Of a stretch of DNA of 64,000 bases, positions 1-7,973 are shown in pieces. This DNA comes from Prevotella sp. ne3005 (GTDB taxonomy: Bacteria > Bacteroidota > Bacteroidia > Bacteroidales > Bacteroidaceae), in assembly GCF_900110085.1 (NCBI RefSeq), contig NZ_FOCK01000002.1, positions 248,001 through 312,000 of the forward strand. Reading direction: 5' to 3'. Under the pieces are notes generated by a model. It was not told the origin of the DNA. It made no database searches and worked only from the letters and a program-made list of their open reading frames with translations. The first letter of the stretch is position 1. Every line of letters starts with the position of its first letter. The translations under genes and the position numbers were made by a program.

Positions 1-1104
1 TTTGTCAGCCTTACGGGGCTTCGAGGAATGGAAGCCCATGTGGGGGGACTTGACTCCTTGATAACCGGCATGGCGCTGACGGATACGGGATACATAGTCG
101 ACAGTCTCGGAACCACGCATATAGCCGTGCTTCACAATGGGGTCGTTGTAATACTGGGGCGAGGCGAGCTTCAGCACATAAGGCGACACGTCGGCCCAGC
201 GGTGGGGATTCTTTCCGTCACGACGGGCCAGAGCCATCGCGTCACGGATATGGTGGGCACCGCCGTTATAGCTGGCAAGCACGAAGTTTGTGCGCTCAAA
301 GTGTTCACGGATATCAGAGAAGGAACGCTCGAGTTCAGCGATGTACTTGACGGCAGCAGCAATGTTAGCCTCTGGCTCATAGAGCTTGCTGCGGGCGAGG
401 CCGAGGTGATCGGCCGTACCTGGCATGATCTGCATAAGGCCTTTGGCACCGGCAAAGGAAACAGCCTTGGGGTCGAAAGTGGACTCCTGATAGCACTGGG
501 CAGCAAGCAGGCGCCAGTCCCAACGGATTTCACGGCTATAGGTCATAAAGAGTTGGTCGTAATGGGAGATGATGCCGCCCTTGGCGTCGAGCATAGGAGA
601 GAAGATACGGCGACGCACTTTCTTCGTGGTAAGCATGGCAGTCTCTTCCGCCTTGACTTCGGCGATGAGATGAGGACGATACCAGGACTCGAGGGTGGCG
701 GCAAGGTCGGGCTTCTGGCGATCAGCCTCTATATGGCCGGGTGTAGGCCAGGCGATGAGATCGGCCTCGCAGGAGTCGAGGCGATGGACGAGCTCAAGAC
801 TATCGCGGCAGACATCGACACGAAGGTGACAGCCCAGAGAGTCGGCGAAGCGCTGACAGATCAGATACTGGGTGCCGAGCGACTTGCCGTGGTAGTCGTA
901 GTAGGTATCGGGGCCGCTGACGGTAGCCAGAATGAGTTCACCACTGGTTTGTATGTCGCGGAGGTCGAAGTTTTCAGCACGCTCTGGCACCGTATCGTTG
1001 ATGACGCCCCAAGGTACTACGAGTGGTTCCTGTTTCTTCTGAGAACAAGATGAAAGCAGCAGGATAGCCACCAAGAAGTACAAGTATTTATTCAGAATCT
1101 GCAC
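1..1104 (-). CDS. Membrane-bound lytic transglycosylase (MltF-like lipoprotein), 3' end beyond window
   Basis: Cleaves the peptidoglycan glycan strand from the periplasmic face of the outer membrane. Read from a GTG at 1104-1102, because the in-frame codon two positions upstream is TAA and no in-frame ATG lies near the N-terminus. Residues 1-20 form a lipoprotein signal ending LLLSSC, with Cys20 as the lipidation site. Residues about 50-165 resemble a periplasmic solute-binding (SBP_bac_3) domain. An SLT domain starts near residue 185 with the catalytic Glu in AAQCYQES (E207), then GLMQIMPGTA and the ASYNGG motif near 277-282. This SBP plus SLT order is that of MltF. 368 codons are visible and the frame is still open at base 1. 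The GTG start is the least certain point. Confidence 0.9.
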   Translation of the reverse strand, partial: MQILNKYLYFLVAILLLSSCSQKKQEPLVVPWGVINDTVPERAENFDLRDIQTSGELILATVSGPDTYYDYHGKSLGTQYLICQRFADSLGCHLRVDVCRDSLELVHRLDSCEADLIAWPTPGHIEADRQKPDLAATLESWYRPHLIAEVKAEETAMLTTKKVRRRIFSPMLDAKGGIISHYDQLFMTYSREIRWDWRLLAAQCYQESTFDPKAVSFAGAKGLMQIMPGTADHLGLARSKLYEPEANIAAAVKYIAELERSFSDIREHFERTNFVLASYNGGAHHIRDAMALARRDGKNPHRWADVSPYVLKLASPQYYNDPIVKHGYMRGSETVDYVSRIRQRHAGYQGVKSPHMGFHSSKPRKADK

Positions 1105-1155
1105 GATTTATGAGTCGTAACATCAAAATTCGGTGCAAAGATACAAATAAAATGA

Positions 1156-1176
1156 ATATTGAGAATTGAAAATTGA
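1156..1176. repeat. Heptamer array, 3 units
   Basis: Three consecutive 7-bp units (ATATTGA, GAATTGA, AAATTGA) directly upstream of the hisG -7 box. Member of the window-wide 7-bp repeat family. Confidence 0.75.
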
Positions 1177-1195
1177 AAAATAATTTGTAATTTTG
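1166..1195 (+). promoter_or_regulatory. Promoter of hisGDC
   Basis: TAATTTTG at 1188-1195 fits the Bacteroidota -7 box TAnnTTTG. A TTG at 1166-1168, 19 bp upstream, lies inside a short heptamer repeat array and could be the -33 element. Confidence 0.6.
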
Positions 1196-1230
1196 CAGCC
1201 GAATTACAGTGAAATATAGACTTTAACGTT

Positions 1231-2082
1231 ATGTTACGTATTGCAGTACAATCAAAAGGACGACTTTTCGACGACACGATGAACCTTCTCAGCGAGGCTG
1301 ACATCAAGGTGAGCGCGTCGAAGCGTACACTGTTGGTACAGTCGTCAAACTTCCCGCTGGAGGTACTTTACCTCCGCGATGATGATATCCCCCAGAGTGT
1401 AGCCAGTGGTGTGGCCGACATCGGCGTGGTGGGCGAAAACGAGTTTGTGGAGCGCGGTGAGGATGCCGACATCATCTCGCGCCTCGGATTCTCGAAGTGC
1501 CGCCTGTCGCTGGCCATCCCCAAAGAGATAGACTATCAGGGCGTGGAGTGGTTTAACGGCAAGAAGATTGCCACCAGCTACCCCGGCATTCTGAAGCATT
1601 TCCTCGATGAGAAAGGTATCAAGGCAGAGATTCATGTCATCACGGGCTCGGTAGAGATCAGCCCGGGCATCGGACTGGCCGACGGTATCTTCGATATCGT
1701 CAGCAGTGGTTCGACGCTGGTAAGCAACAATCTCCGTGAAGTGGAGGTGGTGATGAAGAGTGAGGCTCTGCTCATCGGCAACAAGCAGCTGAGCGCAGAG
1801 AAGCGGGAGATCCTGGAGCAGATGCTGTTCCGCTTCAAGGCCGTGAAAGATGCCGAAGATAAGAAATATGTACGCATGAACGCACCGAAGGCCCGACTGC
1901 AGGAGATCATCAACGTATTGCCGGGTCTGAAAAGCCCTACCATCATCCCACTGGCCGACAAGGAGTGGTGCTCTGTTCACACGGTGCTCGACCAGAAGCA
2001 GTTCTGGGAGATAATCGGCAAACTGAAGGAAATGGGCGCACAGGGTATCCTGGTGACGCCAATTGAAAAAATGATCCTATGA
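1231..2082 (+). CDS. hisG: ATP phosphoribosyltransferase, long form
   Basis: Catalyses the first step of histidine synthesis, joining ATP and PRPP to give phosphoribosyl-ATP; cytoplasmic. The 283-aa length is that of the long, self-sufficient HisG, with a C-terminal PII-like regulatory domain (about residues 205-283) that in the family binds histidine for feedback inhibition. The PRPP-binding loop is visible as DIVSSGSTL (155-163). It is the first gene of hisGDC and overlaps hisD by ATGA. No His-rich leader peptide is visible upstream, so transcription attenuation of the enteric type is not supported. Confidence 0.97.
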   Translation: MLRIAVQSKGRLFDDTMNLLSEADIKVSASKRTLLVQSSNFPLEVLYLRDDDIPQSVASGVADIGVVGENEFVERGEDADIISRLGFSKCRLSLAIPKEIDYQGVEWFNGKKIATSYPGILKHFLDEKGIKAEIHVITGSVEISPGIGLADGIFDIVSSGSTLVSNNLREVEVVMKSEALLIGNKQLSAEKREILEQMLFRFKAVKDAEDKKYVRMNAPKARLQEIINVLPGLKSPTIIPLADKEWCSVHTVLDQKQFWEIIGKLKEMGAQGILVTPIEKMIL

Positions 2083-3362
2083 ATATAATCAGATATCCTG
2101 AGAGAAGTGAGTGGGCCAAGATCGTGGAGCGACCACACTTGGACACATCGGAGCTGAACGAGACGGTTGCCTCGGTTCTGGCCGATGTTAAGAAGCGTGG
2201 CGACATTGCCGTGAAAGGCTACGAACTGAAGTTCGACCATGTAGACCTGGACACGCTTGAGGTGACTGCCGAGGAGATGGACGAGGCTGAGGGTTTGGTG
2301 ACTGCCGAGCTGAAGGCTGCCATTCAGGTGGCCCACTACAATATCCAGGCTTTCCACGAGGCTCAGAAGTTTAAGGGCAAGAAAGTGGAGACACAGCCGG
2401 GCGTGGTGTGCTGGCAGAAGAGTGTGGCCATCCAGAAGGTGGGCCTCTATATCCCGGGCGGCACTGCCCCACTCTTCTCTACCGTATTGATGCTGGCCAC
2501 TCCGGCAAAGATTGCGGGCTGCGATGAGATAGTACTCTGTACGCCCCCCGACCGCAAGGGTAAGGTAAACCCGGCCATTCTGGTGGCTGCCCGTATTGCA
2601 GGGGTGAGTAAGATCTTCAAGGCTGGTGGCGTACAGGCTATCGGCGCTATGGCCTACGGTACGGAGAGCGTGCCCAAGGTGTACAAGATATTCGGTCCTG
2701 GCAACCAGTATGTGATGGCTGCCAAGCAGCAGGTAAGTCTGCACGACGTAGCCATCGATATGCCCGCTGGTCCTTCGGAGGTGTGTGTGATTGCCGACGA
2801 GAAGGCGAACATAGAGTTTATTGCAGCCGACCTTCTGTCTCAGGCTGAGCACGGCGTCGACTCTCAAGTGTTCCTGATTACCACCTCGGAGCAGGTGATC
2901 CTCGATGTTCAGGCAGAGGTGAACCGTCAGTTGGAGTTGTTGCCAAGAAAAGAGATAGCCCAGAAGGCACTGGAGAACAGCCGTCTGGTGCTGGTCAAGG
3001 ATAAGAAAGAGGCCATCGACCTCTCGAATGCCTATGCTCCAGAGCATCTGATCATCCAGACTACGGACTACGAGAAACTGGCACAGAAGGTGGTGAATGC
3101 AGGAAGCGTGTTCCTGGGTGAGTTTGCCTGTGAAAGTGCGGGCGACTATGCGAGTGGAACGAACCACACATTGCCAACGCACGGCTATGCCACGGCATAT
3201 AGCGGTGTGAATCTGGACAGCTACTGCCGTAAGGTGACGTTCCAGCATCTCTCGGAGGACGGTATCCGCAGTATCGGTCACGCCGTGGAGCTGATGGCAG
3301 AAGCCGAACAACTCGAGGCACATGCCAACGCCATGCGTGTCCGCATAGCTAAAGTAAAATAA
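2079..3362 (+). CDS. hisD: Histidinol dehydrogenase
   Basis: Performs the last two oxidations of the pathway, L-histidinol to L-histidine, with NAD and a Zn ion. The 427-aa length is normal. Family motifs are present: the GGTAPLFSTVLM region, GNQYVMAAK, DMPAGPSEV, SQAEHG with the metal-site His, and APEHL with the Glu-His catalytic pair. Its start codon overlaps the hisG stop (ATGA), implying translational coupling. hisC follows after 6 bp. Confidence 0.97.
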   Translation: MNIIRYPERSEWAKIVERPHLDTSELNETVASVLADVKKRGDIAVKGYELKFDHVDLDTLEVTAEEMDEAEGLVTAELKAAIQVAHYNIQAFHEAQKFKGKKVETQPGVVCWQKSVAIQKVGLYIPGGTAPLFSTVLMLATPAKIAGCDEIVLCTPPDRKGKVNPAILVAARIAGVSKIFKAGGVQAIGAMAYGTESVPKVYKIFGPGNQYVMAAKQQVSLHDVAIDMPAGPSEVCVIADEKANIEFIAADLLSQAEHGVDSQVFLITTSEQVILDVQAEVNRQLELLPRKEIAQKALENSRLVLVKDKKEAIDLSNAYAPEHLIIQTTDYEKLAQKVVNAGSVFLGEFACESAGDYASGTNHTLPTHGYATAYSGVNLDSYCRKVTFQHLSEDGIRSIGHAVELMAEAEQLEAHANAMRVRIAKVK

Positions 3363-3368
3363 TAGTTT

Positions 3369-4403
3369 ATGAAGACTTTACAAGAACTGACTCGCAAGAA
3401 CATATGGGACCTGGCGCCATATTCATCTGCAAGGAATGAGTATGCTGGCAGAGAGGCACGGGTGTTTCTCGATGCAAACGAGAATCCATACAATCAGCCA
3501 TTCAACCGCTATCCTGACCCACTTCAGCTGGAACTGAAGGCTGCGCTGTCGAAGGTGAAGGGCGTTCCCGCAGAGAACATCTTCTTAGGTAACGGCAGCG
3601 ACGAGGCCATCGACCTACCCTACCGCTGTTTCTGTAACCCCGGCGTAGACAACGTGGTTGCCATAGAGCCAACCTACGGCATGTATAAGGTGTGTGCAGA
3701 CATCAACGACACGGAATATCGTACGGTATTACTCGACGAACAGTACCAGACCACAGCCGAGAAGCTGCTGGCAGCTACCGATGAGCATACAAAGATCATC
3801 TGGCTCTGCACACCCAACAACCCCACGGGTAACTGTCTGAACCGCGACGAGGTGATCAAGGTGATTGAGGGCTTCGAGGGGCTGGTCATCGTCGATGAGG
3901 CCTACAGCGACTTCTCTACGCAGAAGCCTCTTCGCACGGAGCTGGCTAAGTATCCGAATCTGATTGTACTGAACACGATGTCAAAGGCCTGGGGCTGTGC
4001 GGCCATCCGCTTGGGTATGGCTTTTGCCTCAGAGGAAATCATCACTATATTTAACAAGGTGAAGTATCCCTACAACGTGAACCAGCTGACACAGCAGCAG
4101 GCGCTGGAGGCACTGAAGGATCCGTTTGAGGTGGACAATTGGGTGAAGATTCTGTTGCAGGAGCGTACCCGGATGATGGATGCCTTTGAGATGTTGCCCA
4201 TCTGTCATAAGGTGTATCCCACGGACGCCAACTTCTTCTTGGCTAAGATGACGGACGCAACGAAGATCTACAACTACTTGGTGGATAAAGGAATCATCGT
4301 CCGTAACCGCCATCGCGTGCAACTCTGTCAGAACTGCCTACGCATCACCATAGGCACCAAGACAGAGAATAGCGAACTGATTGCAGCACTTAGACAGTTT
4401 TAA
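3369..4403 (+). CDS. hisC: Histidinol-phosphate aminotransferase
   Basis: PLP-dependent class I/II aminotransferase converting imidazole-acetol phosphate to histidinol phosphate. 344 aa. The N-terminal DANENP and GNGSDEA motifs, [16 protein letters not shown] and the PLP-lysine motif TMSKAWG (K206) are all visible. It is the last gene of the operon; hisB, which often follows in Bacteroidales, is not here, because the next gene is convergent. The final codons form the left arm of the terminator and the stop codon lies in its loop. Confidence 0.96.
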   Translation: MKTLQELTRKNIWDLAPYSSARNEYAGREARVFLDANENPYNQPFNRYPDPLQLELKAALSKVKGVPAENIFLGNGSDEAIDLPYRCFCNPGVDNVVAIEPTYGMYKVCADINDTEYRTVLLDEQYQTTAEKLLAATDEHTKIIWLCTPNNPTGNCLNRDEVIKVIEGFEGLVIVDEAYSDFSTQKPLRTELAKYPNLIVLNTMSKAWGCAAIRLGMAFASEEIITIFNKVKYPYNVNQLTQQQALEALKDPFEVDNWVKILLQERTRMMDAFEMLPICHKVYPTDANFFLAKMTDATKIYNYLVDKGIIVRNRHRVQLCQNCLRITIGTKTENSELIAALRQF

Positions 4404-4425
4404 GTCTAAGTGCTGCAGTCTTTTT
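4383..4425 (+). terminator. Rho-independent terminator of hisGDC
   Basis: Perfect 13-bp stem, GCAGCACTTAGAC (4383-4395) with GTCTAAGTGCTGC (4404-4416), 8-nt loop holding the hisC TAA, then TTTTT at 4421-4425. It reaches the last bases of the convergent antiporter gene. Confidence 0.9.
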
Positions 4426-6055
4426 ATGACTTCTTATTCTTTACTCTGTGGCGAATAACTATAAGAAGCAAGAACAACGCCACAATACCGAATACAAGTG
4501 ATATCAATGCACTCTTTGTGAAGCCAGCGACAAGGAATGTCAAGAACGACACAGAGGCAACCGTCAGCGCATAAGGCAACTGAGTGGTGACGTGGTTTAA
4601 GTGTTCGCACTGTGCGCCTGCCGACGACATGATGGTAGTATCGGAGATGGGCGAGCAATGGTCACCACACACCGCACCAGCCATACAGGCTGAGATAGAG
4701 ATAATCATGAGCTGCAGATCAACCGATTGCAGACAAGACACCACAATGGGAATGAGTATACCAAACGTGCCCCACGATGTGCCTGAAGCAAAAGCCAGGC
4801 CAATGGCAACGACAAAGATGATGGCAGGTAGGAAAGCCATGAGCCCGTCGGCAGAGTTAGCCATCAGACTCCCCACATAAGTGGCTGCTCCCAGGCTGTC
4901 GGTCATGCTCTTCAGCGTCCAGGCAAATGCCAGAATCAGCATGGCAGGAACCATCTGCTTGAAACCTTCAGGCAAACAATCCATACATTCGCTAAACGAC
5001 AACGATTGACGCATCAGATAGTAGGCAATCGTCATGACGAGCGCAACGGAAGAGCCCATCACCAAACCCACAGAGGCATCGCTGGCTGCAAAGGCATCGA
5101 CAAAACTCTTACCCGCAAAGAAACCGCCTGTGTATATCATACCTACAACACACCCAACAATAAGAAACACAACAGGGATTACCAGATCTGACACCCGGCC
5201 TACTCTCCTCACATCCTGTCCCTGCCCCTCACTAATAGTCTGTTTACTCTTGCCTGTAGTAAAGAGATCGCCCTGACGAGCATTGTTCTCGTGCAGCAAC
5301 ATTGGCCCGAAGTCTACTTTTAAGAAAATGAGGAAGACCATCATCAGCAAGGTGAGCAGCGCATAAAAGTTGAATGGTATAGACTGCACAAAGATGCTGA
5401 TGCCATTCTCCCCTTTTACGAACCCCGATACAGCTGCAGCCCACGACGATATGGGGGCAATAATGCAGATGGGGGCCGCAGTAGAATCGATGAGGTATGC
5501 CAGTTTAGCCCTACTTATCTTGTGCTTGTCGGTGACAGGACGCATGACGGAGCCAACGGTGAGACAGTTGAAGTAATCATCAATAAAAATCAGACAGCCC
5601 AACAGCATGGTCGACAATTGTGCACCAGAACGGCCCTTGATACGGCCGGAAGCCCACTCACCGAACGCTGCCGACCCTCCTGCACGGTTCATCAGTTGCA
5701 CCATCGTACCCAGTATCACAAGAAATACGAGTATGCCTACGTTCCACTTGTCGGCCAACACAGCCATGATACCGTTCGGAAAAAGTTGGTTGAGTCCTTC
5801 CACTGGATGGAAGTCGGCATTGAGCATCGCTCCTGTCAATATACCCAGGAACAGCGAACTATACACCTCCTTCGTAATCAGTGCCAGTGAGATGGCTATG
5901 ATGGGAGGGGTTAATGCCCATATCGTATTCTTAACAGGCATGTGATTAATGCCCACGGCATACCCCAGCCAAACTAAAAACAATACGACAGCTATCTGCG
6001 ACAGAATTGTCAACCGTTTAGGCGTTCCTGGTTTTATACTTTCTAATGATGTCAT
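4424..6055 (-). CDS. Na+/H+ antiporter, NhaC family
   Basis: Multi-spanning inner-membrane secondary transporter, probably exchanging Na+ (or a metabolite) for H+. 543 aa with about a dozen hydrophobic segments. The NhaC-type signatures SGTSWGTFGI and GDHCSPISDTTIMSS are present in the C-terminal half, and IFIDDYFNCLTVG in the N-terminal half. It lies 35 bp downstream of the TonB-receptor-like gene on the same strand with no promoter between, so the two are probably co-transcribed. NhaC-family members also include amino-acid exchangers, so the substrate is not certain. Confidence 0.88.
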   Translation of the reverse strand: MTSLESIKPGTPKRLTILSQIAVVLFLVWLGYAVGINHMPVKNTIWALTPPIIAISLALITKEVYSSLFLGILTGAMLNADFHPVEGLNQLFPNGIMAVLADKWNVGILVFLVILGTMVQLMNRAGGSAAFGEWASGRIKGRSGAQLSTMLLGCLIFIDDYFNCLTVGSVMRPVTDKHKISRAKLAYLIDSTAAPICIIAPISSWAAAVSGFVKGENGISIFVQSIPFNFYALLTLLMMVFLIFLKVDFGPMLLHENNARQGDLFTTGKSKQTISEGQGQDVRRVGRVSDLVIPVVFLIVGCVVGMIYTGGFFAGKSFVDAFAASDASVGLVMGSSVALVMTIAYYLMRQSLSFSECMDCLPEGFKQMVPAMLILAFAWTLKSMTDSLGAATYVGSLMANSADGLMAFLPAIIFVVAIGLAFASGTSWGTFGILIPIVVSCLQSVDLQLMIISISACMAGAVCGDHCSPISDTTIMSSAGAQCEHLNHVTTQLPYALTVASVSFLTFLVAGFTKSALISLVFGIVALFLLLIVIRHRVKNKKS

Positions 6056-6090
6056 CTTTTTACTACTTTAGTTACCATTAGTGTTGGTTA

Positions 6091-7824
6091 TTACTTGCGA
6101 AAAGGATAGATGGTAGCCCCAATACTCAGTGCCCGGTTCTGATAGAGACCAGTAAGCATCTGCCACTCACCTGTAGTGTATCCACCAAGGTCATGGAATT
6201 CGGCAAAGACATTGCACTTCTTGCCCAATTGTTTGTTGGCCTTGACAGTAGCAAAGAGATGGGCCGACTTATCTTCTATAGCACGTCGACTACTATAGAG
6301 GAGCGTAGAAGAAATACGGAAGCCGTGAGAAAGATTGAGCACCGGCGCCAACTTGAGTGTTACGAAGTTATCGTTTTCTGAAGGCGTGTTGTCACCTGCG
6401 TTCTGGTGCTGATGATAGAAGTTGGCCCCCACCGTCAGATCCCAAGGACCGGTTCGCCAGAAGATGGAGTTTCTGAAACCCAGTTGCATTTTGTTGGGAG
6501 TGGCAAGATTACTGTACCAACTGTTTTCCAAGCTAGTATGCAAAAAGAAGTTCTTCTGCTGATAAGCATAATGCAACACGGCCTGATGAACGAGGTTAGT
6601 GCTATAGTCGCCGGCAACGTACTGTTGTGAAGTGGTTGGAGCAAACTCGTCAACTAGGAAGTCGCTTATTTCGGGCATGAAATAACGTCTGGTAAACAAC
6701 GCTTGTAAGAAATGTCGCCCGGCTTTGTAGCCCACACTGGCCAGATAGGAATGGTTGTGGCGCACATGGGTCCACATACTGCGATCTGTAGAGTCATACT
6801 GTCGGTTCCAGAAATTCATGATGCGGAAGCGATCGCCAAGCGTCACCAGCCAAGGACCATGGGTATAGTCCACCTGTGCATAAAAATCGGTCTTCAAGTA
6901 TTGCTCACGGTTCTGACTGATATTCCAGGTATTCTCGTAATCCATCTCAGAACCGATCATCAACCAAAGGTCGGGTGTGAAAACCGGGGTATTGAATTCA
7001 ACAAAACCATAGGAATAGTTGTCACCCACCTTTTTATGGTTGTTGGAAGAGCTGGTATAGTCGCACCCCGCCTCAACAAAGAGGATGGCATCATTATGAT
7101 AGGTATGCGAATAAGAGAGCACAAGCCCAAGATAACGACCGTAGTTAGGAATAGCACTTAAGAAATCGGGATTGAACAACTCCTGCTTTTGGTTATCAAA
7201 CTTTTGGAAAACCTTAGTGATGAGCCTATCCTTATCGCTGATATTCCAGTCCAAGTTAAGATGCACATTCTCAGCCAATGCCCGATCTGTCATGCGATAG
7301 ACATCGGTTGGATAAGCCTTACCGTAGGAAGTACGAGCCATGGCATACGTTTGCATGGTAAGTTTCTCTGAACGATTGGTCACATCGCCATAAAGCATCC
7401 CATTGCCATAGGTACTACCCGATAGTGCTATCTTGGCATCAGTCTTCACATCGGTACGATAATGGACATCTATAACGCCTTTCGTACCACTCACAGCCTT
7501 TGCTACAGAGGTATTGCTACAAATCTGGATACTCTCTATTTCACAAGCTTTCACGTTAGCCAAGAATGATTCTCTATCCACAGCGACATCAATATTATCA
7601 ATACGCAACGAATAATTCAGATCTATCGTTTTACCGTTGAGAGAAATGAACTCCGGGCAAGTGTTCAGCACATCCAACAATGTCATTTCGCTGTCGGGCG
7701 CCATTTTATCTACATGGATAACATAGCGGTCGCCCCGGAACTCGATGATGTCATCATCAGCTGCGGCATGAGCCATCAAGGCACTCATGCACAGCACACA
7801 TATCATAATGCAAGTAAACTTCAT
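6091..7824 (-). CDS. TonB-dependent-receptor-like outer membrane barrel protein
   Basis: Predicted outer membrane beta-barrel of 577 aa. The start is set at 7824, the Met of MKFTCIMICVLCMSALMAHAA (a signal peptide). A longer in-frame start would lie upstream of the -7 box at 7832-7839. Residues about 25-130 resemble a plug domain (DVLNTCPEFISLNGKTIDL and SVAKAVSGTKGVIDV), followed by alternating aromatic beta-strands to a terminal TIYPFRK. There is no carboxypeptidase-like N-terminal extension and no SusD partner, so this is not a SusC-type transporter. The ligand is unknown. It probably forms an operon with the NhaC gene. Confidence 0.7.
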   Translation of the reverse strand: MKFTCIMICVLCMSALMAHAAADDDIIEFRGDRYVIHVDKMAPDSEMTLLDVLNTCPEFISLNGKTIDLNYSLRIDNIDVAVDRESFLANVKACEIESIQICSNTSVAKAVSGTKGVIDVHYRTDVKTDAKIALSGSTYGNGMLYGDVTNRSEKLTMQTYAMARTSYGKAYPTDVYRMTDRALAENVHLNLDWNISDKDRLITKVFQKFDNQKQELFNPDFLSAIPNYGRYLGLVLSYSHTYHNDAILFVEAGCDYTSSSNNHKKVGDNYSYGFVEFNTPVFTPDLWLMIGSEMDYENTWNISQNREQYLKTDFYAQVDYTHGPWLVTLGDRFRIMNFWNRQYDSTDRSMWTHVRHNHSYLASVGYKAGRHFLQALFTRRYFMPEISDFLVDEFAPTTSQQYVAGDYSTNLVHQAVLHYAYQQKNFFLHTSLENSWYSNLATPNKMQLGFRNSIFWRTGPWDLTVGANFYHQHQNAGDNTPSENDNFVTLKLAPVLNLSHGFRISSTLLYSSRRAIEDKSAHLFATVKANKQLGKKCNVFAEFHDLGGYTTGEWQMLTGLYQNRALSIGATIYPFRK

Positions 7825-7831
7825 ACAACTG

Positions 7832-7862
7832 CAAAGATACAAAAAGTTTCGGATGTATACAA
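7832..7862 (-). promoter_or_regulatory. Promoter of the barrel/NhaC operon
   Basis: On the minus strand TATCTTTG (7839-7832) is preceded 20 bp upstream by TTG (7862-7860). The box ends 7 bp before the chosen ATG, implying an almost leaderless transcript. Confidence 0.7.
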
Positions 7863-7913
7863 CATTTATGCACTTTTTTTGTCTACCGATTATGCCGTAA
7901 GCCATGAACCATA

Positions 7914-7950
7914 TAAAATGGGTGTAACTTCCCGATGGAGGTTACACCCA
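7914..7950 (-). terminator. Terminator of ppdK
   Basis: Stem TGGGTGTAAC (7919-7928) with GTTACACCCA (7941-7950), further paired inside, followed on the minus strand by TTTT. Confidence 0.8.
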
Positions 7951-7973
7951 AATATATAAGATGAATAATCTGA

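Noticed and set aside
28..1053. Long plus-strand frame opposite the lytic transglycosylase
   Set aside because: The minus strand encodes clear SLT and lipoprotein motifs from a GTG; the plus-strand translation has no recognisable features.
1105..1230. Histidine leader-peptide attenuator before hisG
   Set aside because: No short frame with consecutive His codons and no alternative hairpins are visible.
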